64,000 nt of DNA from Zhengitettix transpicula (Eukaryota; Arthropoda; Insecta; Orthoptera; Tetrigidae). Under the pieces are notes generated by a model. It saw only the letters and a program-made list of their open reading frames with translations. It was not told where the DNA came from and did no database searches. Shown piece after piece: positions 1 through 11,800 of this stretch (positions are counted from its first letter, which is position 1; each line of letters begins with the position of its first letter). The translations under genes and the position numbers were made by a program. The stretch lies in contig CM073595.1 of NCBI GenBank assembly GCA_037074705.1, positions 22,346,501-22,410,500 of the forward strand, read 5' to 3'.

Positions 1-44
<44 letters not shown>
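1..44. repeat. (AT)n microsatellite at the window edge
   Basis: A pure AT dinucleotide run that continues off the left edge. It is the same kind of tract that flanks the LTR-like units described below, so another unit may lie just outside the window. The following stretch, 45-387, is AT-rich with no recognisable coding content. Confidence 0.95.
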
Positions 45-48
<4 letters not shown>

Positions 49-385
49 AGAAACCATGACAGACTAAACTCGTCCTAGTTTGAAAATTGGAGTTATTGTT
101 TAATTTTATTCAAAGGGGGTTAATTATTGTTTTAAATAATTATTTATAATGATTTTGAATCAGTCTGTTTTCAACAATACGTTACTAATATCGCAACTGG
201 TTTATGTTAAGAGTTTTACGTATTTATGTGCTTGAATATTTATAAAGTGACACATGAAAGTCATTAAAAAATATATATTATATATATTTAAATGTATATT
301 AATATATATAAGAATTCATGATTAGAAACTTTTGTCATTTTACTTCTGTTACAATCCTGCTCCACTTGGGCATTGACTGTAATAA

Positions 386-387
<2 letters not shown>

Positions 388-433
<46 letters not shown>
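388..433. repeat. (AT)n microsatellite abutting an LTR-like unit
   Basis: AT dinucleotide run that ends exactly where TGTAATAA of the next unit begins. A short open frame antisense to it encodes only alternating Y/I residues and is not a gene. Confidence 0.95.
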
Positions 434-436
<3 letters not shown>

Positions 437-1506
437 AATAAACACCGTGGTTCACGATTAATTTGCCCCACGTTGGTGAAGCCATAAATGTAATAAACAA
501 CAGTTAGGGTTAATTAATGAATCAATTAACTAAAATTAATTTATATTTAAAAATTTATTGTTGATAAATTTACATTGTATAAGATCTATTTTGCACGCAG
601 AATTTCATCTAGTTAACAACAAATACTTTAATTTTTCATTTATTAATTCGTGGCATTTATGAAAATACAATTTTTATATCATTACAATCAAATACGTCGG
701 ATCTCTATATCTCAGGGTCACTACTGGGTTTGATAATTAGGATAAAAGCAATGTATAAACTGACAATTAACCATTTAAATATAAAAAGTTAACCTAAAAC
801 AATATGAAGATAAGTGAAACACAAGAAAACTAAATGAAACGAAAACTGAACGAAATCTTACTATACATTTTAATTATCTTTTACAAATTTGTATAAAAGT
901 TTTGTTACTCACTGAATGTCTGTCTGGTACCAGATCTCTCTCTTGTATCTTGAAAACTACCACACTAAAAAGCCATTTTTACACACTTCATGAAAATTGT
1001 TTTAATACACACGATTGAAATACTCGTCCTCTGCTATCTGGAACCTCGGATGAGCCGCCCCCTTTTGTCAGCTAGTGGATGCCGGTCTCCTCCATGTGAA
1101 AATTGTTCAATCAGCGTGAAGCAACCATTTGCTCCACCGTGTGCAAATTATTATGTAAATCTCTCCGTAAAAATGTTTGCTTGCTTTCGTGTAAAAATAC
1201 AGGATCTCGCTATTCGTACTTTATATCTGCAGAATTTACTGTTTGTTGCTCTAGGTGAACTGAACTGTATTATATCTCCCCGTCAACTTTTAACTGTTTC
1301 ATCTATCGTACGCAGATTTAAGACTCCTTCAGCTTTCACCGCCGATTCCAGATGCCGTTCTCCAAGCGCATACTCAGTTCTCTAAGCGCGCGGTCTCCGG
1401 TGTTAAACAAAGGAAAAAAACCTGCCTTCATTGTCGCCTTTACGCATTCGTACCGCTAACAATGTAATTATATTAAAACAATTAATGGCCTGTTTAATTA
1501 GTATTT

Positions 1507-1508
<2 letters not shown>
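434..1508 (-). mobile_element. LTR-like unit 1, tRNA-Lys-primed type, minus orientation
   Basis: The unit begins TGTAATAA and ends in a degenerate ATTTCA, with (AT)n on both sides. Near its left end, 465-482 resembles the 3' end of tRNA-Lys(CUU) (GCCCCACGTTGG...GCCA). At 711-733 it carries CTCAGGGTC and TGGGTTTGA, which resemble the anticodon and T arms of the same tRNA. It is homologous in the same orientation to 6511-7449, and its head matches 41045 onward in reverse orientation (blocks such as ATTGTTAGCGG and AAGGCGACAATG). No internal gag/pol is present. It is best read as a solo LTR or non-autonomous derivative. A foldback DNA element remains possible. Confidence 0.55.

Positions 1509-1563
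<55 letters not shown>
1509..1563. repeat. (AT)n microsatellite
   Basis: AT dinucleotide run directly after the head of LTR-like unit 1. The open frames through it on both strands encode only alternating I/Y and are not coding. Confidence 0.95.
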
Positions 1564-1565
<2 letters not shown>

Positions 1566-3117
1566 AACGCACGCGAAACTCTTGAAGCTAGAAGCGTGAA
1601 ATTTTTCATATATGTTTCTTTTACTTTTTATGTAAATACCAAATTATGTCCCGAAATTCACGGCTGAAATTGGAGTTACAGGAATTTTTAAACAAACTGT
1701 TAGAAATGGGGCTGAAAATTTCACGGAAATCTGCTACGGGTTGCCTATATCCATTCTGTAGGTAAAAAATACATCGTTTTTGTAAGCGGCGCGGATTATC
1801 TTTTCCGGCACGGAAGTGATGTCACAGCCTTCTACGTCAATATGTCACATTTAAGCTAACTCTCTGGATAAGTGGAAAACACAAAATGTGATTTATAAAG
1901 TGGACTGTTAGAATTGTGCGCAGTGTTGTATTGCACAAAGTAACGTGCCTTAAAACGGGGTCGAAGGACATGTTAACAATTGAAAACTTTTGGTTTTCGT
2001 TCTTATTTTGTCATATATTTGTTTTTCTTTTGTTATTTATTATCTTTAATTCTTTATAAATGTTTAATGTTCATTTTGATATTTCAATATTGATAATGGT
2101 CTAAAATAAAGATTATGTTCCAACTCTCTGAACGTTTTATTTATTTGTAGGTACTACACAAACGTTTGATTTGATTTTATCAAGCGTCTGTGTAGTACCT
2201 ACAAATAAATATAAATAATTTCTCCAATGATGTAGATACCATGAATTTGTTACAATGTTTAAATGCAATAAAATTATATAAGAGATTAAGTTGGTAATAT
2301 AATATTATCTTATTTTATTTAAGTATTCTGATTAGATAAATATATAGCGAAATATCATACGAAATTAAGAGTGACCTATTTTTTTTGTTGATACTCAAGT
2401 ATTATTAGTTCTTTTTGAATGTGTATGTAATAATTTCTAGGGAATTGGAGAGGGATAAATCTAATTCTAGTTGTAATTGATTGTAAGATGTACACACAAG
2501 AAATTTAGTGCACTTTATGCTTTTGTTCGACTGAAAAAAACTGTCAAATTGCTTTCCCATAACTGACGACACACTACGTCATAAGATAAAAGTTTCAAGA
2601 ATGAGGTCAAGGAGCATTAATTAATTCCGGTCACGTCTGATTTTATTGCCGCTTGAATTCGCACGCTATCATGGGTCATGAATTAACAAGAACTCTACTA
2701 AATTCGCCAAACCTTCCTGTAGCTTTCGTTTGAGTACTTCAGGTGACAACGTGCCAATTACTAAACGCCAGCTCGGTACGAAAACTGAACTTTTATTTTA
2801 TTCTTATTAAAATTTAACCCTTGTTTATTTTGTTCATTTTACTATGTTAATAAAGTTCTGTAATAGGTTTTTAAATTACAAATTAATTTACAAAGCTATT
2901 GAATTAATTAAAAAAAAATTAGTGCCATGATTCCGATAATAATTTACCAGGTTTGGCTCAGCGTCTGAGAAATTTCTATAAACAGGCCATTAAATGAATT
3001 TGATGATTTATGATTCCGTTTTTTCTGGGGGGGGGGGGAACTTCAGATGTTCCATTACATAGTAATACTACATGTATTGATTACATGGTAATTTGGGATC
3101 TTTTATTTTTATTATGT
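1564..3117. other. AT-rich intergenic stretch, no gene seen
   Basis: No convincing open frame, splice-bounded exon or RNA gene. It contains one perfect hairpin (2139-2210, listed separately) and a G homopolymer near 3028. Confidence 0.6.
2139..2210. repeat. Perfect 22-bp inverted repeat (hairpin)
   Basis: Arms 2139-2160 and 2189-2210 are exact reverse complements (TGTGTAGTACCTACAAATAA core), separated by 28 bp. The size suits a MITE remnant or a small structured element. No flanking duplication was recognised. Confidence 0.85.
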
Positions 3118-3414
3118 CTATTGTAATTTTTCGAAGTTTATTTCGTTAACGAATTCGTTGAATTCCCTTAAGTGTTTTCTTATTAAATCAGACTTTTGTA
3201 GTGGCCAATTTTCTCCTTTTGGTGTTAATTTTATTTTTAATTTATTTCTCAGGTCTACATTATATATTATGTGTTGTGTGGTTTGATTGGCAGAGTTGCA
3301 GGGACATAAATAGTTTCTTTCAATTTTAAACCTTTTAATATATGCTTTTGTTTTCCCGTGGCCTGTGACTAGTGCAGTAAAGTTGTCGTATATTGGAATT
3401 TCCTCGACAATGGC
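3118..3414 (-). pseudogene. Non-LTR retrotransposon ORF2 C-terminal fragment
   Basis: The minus strand is open for about 98 codons and ends in a stop at 3118-3120. It reads ...ALVTGHGKTKAYIKRF, then a cysteine pair CPC with a downstream QTTQHIIYNVDL, then GENWPLQKSDLIRK and FVNEINFEKLQ. The TGHGKTK..RF, CPC..QT..H and NWP...L motifs are typical of the tail following the RNase H region in R1/I/Jockey-type insect LINE ORF2 proteins, where a cysteine usually stands in place of V in the third motif. The reverse transcriptase domain is absent and upstream sequence is not in a clean frame, so this is a 5'-truncated relic. It may be the same broad class as 63421-63951. Confidence 0.7.
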
Positions 3415-4899
3415 TGCATCTTGTAGACTGCACCAGACTCAAAACTCCGACTCTGGACTGTATCTTTTTTTTTTCTATTTCGACGACTTGTTTTGACTGC
3501 TTCGATCTCCTCGCGCGCCTTAATAAGGCAATCGCTGCCTTGTGGATTTGTTATTTTTTAATCGTGCGAGATCCACGAAACTTGTGTACCGCCAGTATTT
3601 ATCTGGTCAGTATTTTAATTTAGACCTGAGCACGCGTGGGCAGGCAGAAGACTGCATTGCCATTCATTACAGTACTTTTCATTAATAAAATAAATTACTT
3701 TTATACGTAGCCTTCGTAAAGACTCCAAATCCTATTACAGCAGATTCCGAAACAAATCCTCTCGTGGTCTTGTGAACTGTTTAAATTATATCGGATCGTA
3801 TTATATTAAAGTTCGTCCACTTTAATAATAGCTTTTCAACACTTTCTGATTAATGATTGAGCATCTGTCGATGTAGAATGTTTTATAAAGGTTGACGATT
3901 TCAATTACATTCGATGTTTAATTCCATGATTTGTATTGCAGACACTTTTGAATTCAACTTTTTCATTTACAGGACTATGGTGGACGTTTGCGCGTACTAG
4001 CTTCATAAGGGAAAAAAAACATTTCTGTAACAGATTATCCGAACTAATTTAGAAATATCTAATATAAACACAGCAAGCAACATGGAAAAAATGCCGGTAA
4101 CAATGTTCCAGAGACTAACTCAAGTATTACGTTATCTGACGCTATCAACTCTATTTCTTCAGCAACAGTATCTCGATTATATAGCGTCAGTTGGTTATTT
4201 TGCAAGAACCACTCACTGCTTCATGCCACTGTGCAACAAATAATGGATTCAAATATAATTGCACTTCACTTTTAATAATTATTTATGAAGATCGTTATTA
4301 GGTCTACGTACATAAGGGGGGCAAAACTAAAAAGTCTCGTCCGAGCGTCGCAAGAGATGTCCTGCAAGGAAATCCGGAATAGATTACACAGCTCTGTTAT
4401 CTCGGTAGATGATGTCAAATATTTTTTGAAAGTATCCAAGCGGTCTTATTTTCCTGCTGCAACTGGCTGCACGGATTTTCCGTCCCGAACGTCTAAGGGG
4501 ATTAACACTATGAAATAAAATGAAATTGTAACAGTATGTAGAATGTTCAATTATGAATAGAGAATTAATAACACTTGTAATATAATCACGATATGTGAAT
4601 TTCTTTCTCATAAAAATCAATTTAAAATTTGCCTATATGTATATATTTCAGTTTGTTCATTAATAATAAAATACAAATTTATCGGATTTTGTTTGATAAG
4701 AATGTTATCAATTATATTACCCTAATTTGTGTCGCTCTTTCAAATTCGGTACAGATAAGTGGCCATGAGCGAGGAGAGGAAACAATGACCAGTTAAATTT
4801 ACGAACGTAGAAGGCGTGACACAATCACATACTAAAATTAGTTCATTACGATTTTTTGTCACATCGTCCATCGTTTGTATATTGTAAGATACTCATTTT
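3415..4899. other. Intergenic, no gene seen
   Basis: AT-rich sequence with only short chance open frames (3393-3623 +, 4285-4518 +, 4384-4620 -). None has a recognisable domain or splice context. Confidence 0.5.
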
Positions 4900-5435
4900 T
4901 AGGGGGTAACAGGCTAAATGAGGCCAATCCACGTGGTGGCAACTACCCTTTAATAGCATAGGAAGAGATTTGAAAGGGGGCATGCGGAAGGGTAGAGGAA
5001 GGTAGCCAAGAGTTAACTAGGGTCCACGGGCTATATTGTAAGGATCCTAATAGTGATGCTGGACAAACCCTAGAAAACCAGCATCAGGTACGTCGGGCAT
5101 TGGGTACTTGTTCCACGCCCTTCCGATGGCGGGAAAGGATTCTGCTGTGGGGGCGCAGCATTCCTTTCTACGTGCCTCGACCAGTTTTTGAGGCAGCTGG
5201 CCGACTGTTCCAATGGGAACAGCGAGCAACTCTTACCGTATGACCCAAGGTCTGTGAACCCCGGAACATACACCTCTCAAAACAGGCCGAGGTGCCTTGG
5301 CTTGTGGTAACCTCACTTAAAAAACGGAGAGAGGAAGAGGCATCCGCAAAGGTAGGCCTCTCCGCCTCTCCTAAAAGGTTCTGCCAGCGAGAGAATAGCC
5401 CTCGCATGCTATAAGACACTCGAAGAAAGCGAGTA
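4900..5435 (+). repeat. GC-rich dispersed repeat family A, copy 1
   Basis: A block clearly richer in GC than its surroundings, with near-identical relatives at 27525-28380 (reverse), 46985-47405 (reverse) and 48879-49830. Shared landmarks are GTGGCAACT..CCCTTTAATAGCATAGGAAG, GGTAGCCAAG.GTTAAC, GGATCCTA, the CCCACGCCCTTCCGATGGCG type segment, and a terminal module containing GAGAGAATAGCCCTCGC. The antisense frame 5047-5229 encodes a 60-aa peptide similar to the one in copy 2, but no known protein domain is recognised. Class unknown: SINE-like, or part of a larger element. Confidence 0.75.
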
Positions 5436-5579
5436 TATTGTAATAAACTAGTAATAATTTAACAGAAAGAATGATCAAGAATTAGAAGTCTCCTTATTTA
5501 AAGATTGTATTTGGTGCTTTTTTATTTATTAACTGTGTTGAGTTGTAATATGTTGCCTCAGTGTATCTTAGTAGAGTTA

Positions 5580-5840
5580 ATATATTTCCAGAGAGTTAAA
5601 TATCCTCCCGGTATGTTAAGACACTGAAATATACTCGCAGTATCATAAGAGATACAAAAATATTCCCAGACAAGGGAGTCAAAAATTTTCTGGGTACCTT
5701 AAATGTGTCAAAAATACTCTCAGTACCTTAAAATTGTCAAAAATATTCCCGCTGCCTTAAAAGCGACGAAAATTATCGCGGTACATTAAGGGACTCGAAA
5801 ATAGTCTCGGTACACAAAGAGAGTGAAAAATACTCGCGTA
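5580..5840. repeat. Degenerate ~29-bp minisatellite
   Basis: About nine diverged units of the form (T)CAAAAATACTC.CAGTACCTTAA. The units are visibly periodic at about 29 bp but have drifted strongly, which suggests an old array. It directly follows repeat A copy 1. Confidence 0.75.
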
Positions 5841-6510
5841 ATTACGTTAGTCGTGTTGCGCTCCAGTGATTGTTCCTGGATCATAAGTAACATGTGCACA
5901 AAATTTGGTAGAAATTGGTTGTCGTGTTTAAGATTAAGTTTGCGACTAAGAAAGGTGTTACTGTAAAATTAAATTTAACTTTAAATAATTAAAAAATAAA
6001 TAAATCCCATTTGTAATGTAAGAATTAAAATGAAATTATATGAGTAGTGAACCGGGAGATATGAGGTTGTCATAACTGAGTATGATGGGTGACTCCTAAA
6101 AATTTAATTCTATATTCTGTACGGTTTGGTATTCGTCTTTCACACAACATGGTAAGCCACGTGTGACCTATCTCCTGTTATAATTCGTATCAATTATAGA
6201 TACAGTAAAATTTAACGTGTTTCATCTTTGCACCCAGCCCAAATAACCAGTCTTACGGAATTGAACTTTTCAAATTACTCTCATTCTTGAATCAGTAATA
6301 AAACAGCTACACTTACGCAATGCTTTAAAAATTTCTCAAGGAGCAACGTCAAATACAGTTGCAAAAATCAACTGTTAGAATGGATTATGAGAGATAAAAT
6401 AGTATTACATTTATACATTTGAAAACTGTGGATGAAGTTCAAAAAGTAGGGACTTCTTCCCTCGAGATCTGCTATTGGTCTATTATTATTACTTCTAACG
6501 TCCAATATAT
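5841..6510. other. Intergenic, nothing recognised
   Basis: No coding or structural signal that I can support. Confidence 0.5.
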
Positions 6511-7449
6511 TGTAATAATTAAAAAGGTGGTCTTAATTAATAGGAATAATTAACAAAATTATCATGTATTTAAAAAATTATTGTTGATAATTACACATTA
6601 TAAGCCCTACTTTGCACGCCGAATTCCATCAATTAAAAAACAAATATTTCAATTTTATTTAATTAATTCGAGGCGTTCTATGAAAATACAGCTTTATATT
6701 TTTACAATCAACAACGTCGAATTTCTCTTTATCTCTAGGTCATCACGGGGTTTGATAGAAAGAACAAATACAATGAACTAAAACATTAACAATCCAAACT
6801 CTTTGAAGTTAACGGAATACTATATTAAATACAAGAAATAAAAGAAAACGAATGAAAGAAAAACGCGAACGAAATATGACTATACCCTTTAATTATCGTT
6901 TACAGTTATTAGTAATTGTTTTGTACTCACGACAGTGCTACTGGTACCAGTTCGGACTCTTGTATCTTGAAGTCAATACTCACTAAACAGGCCATTATAC
7001 ACTGATTCTACTCATTAGATTTTGAACACACGGTAATTACTCTGGATCTCTGCTATATTGGAACCTGGATTAGCCCACCCTCAGCCAGTTGCCGGACGTA
7101 GATCTCCTCAAAGTCTCTCCGTCAAACTGTTTACGTGCGTTTTATGTAAACTATTATATATCGCCGTTGGACTTCCTAGATAGCCTAATTCATAATTCTA
7201 GATTCGCAGACTTATACTAATTTTATTTCTCTACGTGGACCGAACTGCCATGTCCCAGTTCTCGACTTAGACTCGATACAGACTTTTTCGTTTCGCGTCT
7301 CGCCGTAGACCGAGTTCTCTAAGCACGCGGCCTCCAGTCACCATTGTTTACAAAGAAAGACCCGCTGCGATTGTCGCCTTTAAACACCCGTACCGCCAAC
7401 AATTAAATTATATTAAAAACAATTAATAGCCTGTTTAATTGGTATTACA
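6511..7449 (-). mobile_element. LTR-like unit 2, minus orientation
   Basis: Starts TGTAATAATT and ends GGTATTACA, flanked by short AT tracts. It is collinear with unit 1 (blocks such as CTTTGCACGC, AATTAATTCG.GGC, and the AATTAAATTATATT / TAATAGCCTGTTTAATTGG head). The tRNA-Lys-like segment near 6731-6755 is degenerate. With 7612-8765 it forms a head-to-head pair separated by 162 bp. Confidence 0.55.
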
Positions 7450-7588
7450 ATATATATTCTTTAGACTGATTATATTAAATTACTATAATTAGCAAATAAC
7501 CAAAATTTCAGTCCCAATATTTTATTTATTTATTTTCCTTCAAAACTTCCGTTCTTCTCGATCATAACAATCTGTTCTTTAAACGCCA

Positions 7589-7611
7589 TATATATATATA
7601 TATATATATAT
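7589..7611. repeat. (AT)n microsatellite
   Basis: Short AT run immediately before TGTAATAAT of LTR-like unit 3. Confidence 0.9.
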
Positions 7612-8765
7612 TGTAATAATAATTAGAGGCAATTAGATAAGTAATAATTGGAAACTTGTAGTAAATTGTTATCGGCGAGAATATAAACACAACAATGTAC
7701 AGGCGGACCTTTGTCGGCAAGCGTTTTAAATCTCCGTGCTCACAGAGACAGTCGCGGGCAGATTTTCATCGAATAAAGTGTGGCAGGCAAGACTTCATTA
7801 AGAGTGGTGTGGCACACAGAATTTCATCGAGTAAAGTTTGGACACAGAATTCGATCAAGTAAAGGTCGCAGGAAAATTTTCAATAAGTAAAGCAACAGTT
7901 AGAAATTCAACAAGTAAAGACTGTTCCAAAATTTTATCGAGAAGGAGTTGATAACATTCTGGTTGACCATTAATCAGAACGAGAACTACAATAAATTGCT
8001 GGAGAGGGAGAGAGACTTAATGCAGAGGTTCACAGGTTCCAGTTGATAGATACAACGTTTTGGACAATGATATTGAAACAAATTAAATTCTGTGAAATTA
8101 TGGCCTGTTGTATGTGAATAGTGTATAGTGCATCAGAGCCCAAACTAATGCCTGGTACCAGTAAAGAAACTGTAAGTAGAGAGAGAAATTTTATAAAAGT
8201 TATTTGCAAACGTTAAATAAGGATCAAATCGTCAGATTTCGGATTCACGTTCATTTTATTGTTTATTTCTAATGTTGCAAAATTTGATTGTTAATTTGAA
8301 TGTAAGAAAGGTTTGTTCTTTATTTAAAAGACCCAAATAAACGACCCTGAGATGAGAGTAGATAAGTTTGTAAAATAGTAAGGACACGAATATAAATCAA
8401 TCATAATAAGAAAATTTGTTATTATTTCTTCAAATAAATTAATTGTTTTCTGAGGTTTAAATTTTGTAAATGATTTAACATCCTTTCATTTTAAATTTTA
8501 ATAAAAAAATTAATTCATCCATTAATTAACCATTGATTTATTTAATTTCTTCTAACTGTTACATTTTGGCGTGCCAACAAGAGGCAAATTAATTGTTTTA
8601 ATTCCTTTAATCTTTTTGTGTATTACATACAATGGCTTCACCAACGTGAGGCAATTCATCTAATTCAATTAATTGTAATATTGTTTATTACATTTCGGGT
8701 GCCAATGTGAGGCAGAATTACTTTAAATTCATTCATAATTAATTGATTTTAAATTGTTTATTACA
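7612..8765 (+). mobile_element. LTR-like unit 3, plus orientation
   Basis: Begins TGTAATAATAATTAGAGGCA and ends TTATTACA before (AT)n. It shares the block GATCAAAT-CGTCAGATTTCG with 35380-35405 and 41600-41632. At 8343-8358 it reads GACCCTGAGATGAGAG, close to the reverse complement of the tRNA-Lys(CUU) anticodon arm. Its 3' part holds three tandem copies, about 66 bp apart, of a PBS-like motif (TGGCGTGCCAACAAGAGGC at 8567 and relatives near 8633 and 8695), each preceded by TTACA or similar. No protein-coding content. Confidence 0.6.
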
Positions 8766-8801
8766 ATATATATATATTAAAATTTAAATGTATAAAATGA
8801 G

Positions 8802-8842
<41 letters not shown>
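8766..8842. repeat. Interrupted (AT)n microsatellite
   Basis: Two AT runs separated by a short non-repetitive stretch, directly after the tail of LTR-like unit 3. Confidence 0.9.
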
Positions 8843-8845
<3 letters not shown>

Positions 8846-11800
8846 TTATCTTAAAATCCCATGTACAGTTTAAAAATAATTTTAAATACGTGTTATGTGA
8901 ATATTTTATATAAATTCAATACTTGTAATATAATTTTTTATATAGTTAGGGTGACTCGGTACGAAAGGTTGATATATGATAAAGATAATAACGGGTATTA
9001 TATTTTCTATATTACAGTCGAAGAAGAAAGAATCAGATGTTCTCAACAGTAAATTTTTGTGTTCGTCGTGGAAATAAACCTACTGAATTCAGTCTGGTCC
9101 GATATCGTCTGTGTAGTCAACTCTATGGAATAGATTGAAGTAAGTAGGTTTATTTCTGTAATTAATACATTTGTATCTTCCTGATAATAAATTTCCTTCA
9201 CTTTTCGAAACATGGTCCCTTCATTATTCATTTCACAGAATATATGCAATGCAGTATACGATAAGAACTTTCTCAAACGTCTCAAGACCACTTTTTCAGC
9301 AAACTTCATAACCAGAATATTCTGGGCGATCACAATATCAGTAATGGTGAACTGGAAATTCACATGAACACCGCATGGACAGCGAATTATCCACTGCTTG
9401 TACGTAAAGCTTTATTTGTACTCTACTTTGAATTTTGTTGCAATTCATGGCTTCCCAACCGCGGTATTGTTTACACAAGTTATCAACTTGCTGTCTCAAT
9501 CAATGCGTGGTCATGTACTGATATGACAGATAACATGCTGATCTTGCAAAAGTCGCCACACTGCCCCACTACCCATCATCCTAATTGCGACAACACATTC
9601 CAGTATGTGACAGGAAACTGGCCCTCACCACAGTCTCCCATCTCTGGAATCGAAAATGGGTTCTGCTAAAATCCAGCTCAGCCATCATCCTCCTCGCGGT
9701 GGCATCCAGAAGAGATCTCCAAATGGTCCTTTCAGATCGGGCTTCCCAACTTTCACTCACTCCCACATATTTACGAACAGCCCCCGTCACATCAGCCATT
9801 TCTGCAACAACGTTATCAGTCCAGAGAACCTGATCAACTCACGAAAACAGGAGCCGTATGCGCGGAGATGACAACCAAAACCTGATCAACAACTCACCAG
9901 ACTATCAAAAAATCAGCTCATTGAAAATAATCAATTCTTATGATGATATATAATTAATTTTGTAATCTCTCAACGTGATTTGTAACCGAAGTAACACGTG
10001 AACGGTCATTAAAAGACATGCTGATAGGACGCATTATTCTAAATTATCTATACAATTTTTGGAACTTTCATTATCAAGAATGCCGTGACGACGAACCATT
10101 GGCTGAAAGGATTGATTTGTGATTTCATCAAGACGACCCTTCCAATTATTTGGACCACGTACGAACTCATCGCAATAGGGCACTTCTTTATCAATACAAG
10201 GCATTATCACAAAATAATTGGTGACGGGTTGAAAGGCGTATACCAAATATAGGATTCTGCCACGTTTAAACGACCATCTTTAGTATTTAATGATATTTTA
10301 CGGCAAACCCTTTGCTTCACTGTTCCACGTGTAGAGGATTGTTCCATAAAAATAGCGGAAAGAAGTTTATTCTACACGAGCAATTATCCTTGGCAGATAC
10401 GACAAGCGACTAAAAAATAGTCCGTTTTCTGGCTAGAAGAAAATATAAATCTTTGTGTCTTAGTAAAGTAAATATTAGTTATTACCATTCGTTTACGCTC
10501 TTTGCACTAAAATTTAAGTCGGTTATAAAATCCGGACGTAACAAGGTCACATTTATGTAGCGAGTACATTCCGCAATCAACAGGATGTCGCTTCTTCAGT
10601 TTTAACTAACCATAAATTTTTGCAATAAAAAAATTCATTTAATTTTTAACAGTGCTAGAAACATGATATTTTTTTAAAATTGAGTTTAATCTTTCAATTA
10701 TCTTTAACAGGATTTCCGCTAGGATTGATCACAGTCCATGGAACTGTAATTGTTGCCTTTCAACTTCTTTACTCACTTTTACCAATTAATGTTTGAAATC
10801 TGAACCTGATCTGGACAAGATTGCTACTTTCCACTTATCTGGGCTTTCTCTGAATATTACATAATGCATATTATTATAAATGGCATTTAACAGTTCAAGC
10901 GTTCATATAAATGTCTGCAATCTTTTAGGTTCGCTGCTCTTTCACTGAACAAGGATAACAAAACATTAAACACTTAACGTCTGTAAACTGACTTAAAAAT
11001 TAATAAGTGCCCCCCCCATGGCCACAAAAAATAGCATTGACTGCTATGTACTTCACAATATAATTCCAAAACTCGCGCAAAACGTTTGAAAATTTAAAAA
11101 TGTTTACGTCTACGTACAAAATATTTGTTTCTCTGAGTATCACGTACTGTAGCATTATCTCTTTTCGAGAAATTCTGGACGACGTAAGAGCGGCATCGGA
11201 GGGAAGAAAGCAAATTAAAGGAGAGAAATATAGTCTCCAAGGCACCAGGGTGCGATTGATTGACCACTGAGTAGCCATATAGAAATCAAAGAGAATATAC
11301 AAGGTGTTTTCATCCGATTTGACATTTATATATTTTGAAAAATAATAAACATATAAGATTGATCATTGTTGCTGGACGTGGAAGCACATAAACTGAGACT
11401 TTTATTGCCCCCCCCCCCACAAGTAAAAATTACGTGAAATGAGGACCGTTAAACTTGGAGGCAAGTGATGTAAGACTGAATCGTTTTGTCAATGTACGGC
11501 CGATCCATCGTCGAGAAAGCCTATCATTTTAAAACTTTCACACGGACAATCAATGAAGCGCACGGTGGACTGTAATAATTAAGAAAAGAGATACCTTAAT
11601 CTTTCATTAAAACATGGCGTGAAATTTTATACTCCCTGACTGCGCAATGAGAGTTCACATTACCACATTAGCGTCCTTGAAAATCGTGTTCATTGGATGT
11701 TGAATCACATGTCAACTGTTGAGTAGACTAGCGTAACTGTTATCATTAAATTAAGAGTGGTTTATTGCCTTTTTGTTCCCAAAATTGTGTCGAATGTTGT

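Noticed and set aside
288..500. 70-aa minus-strand open frame over the (AT)n tract
   Set aside because: Mostly alternating I/Y from the microsatellite. The same applies to frames at 1403-1609, 1431-1667 and 39507-39698.
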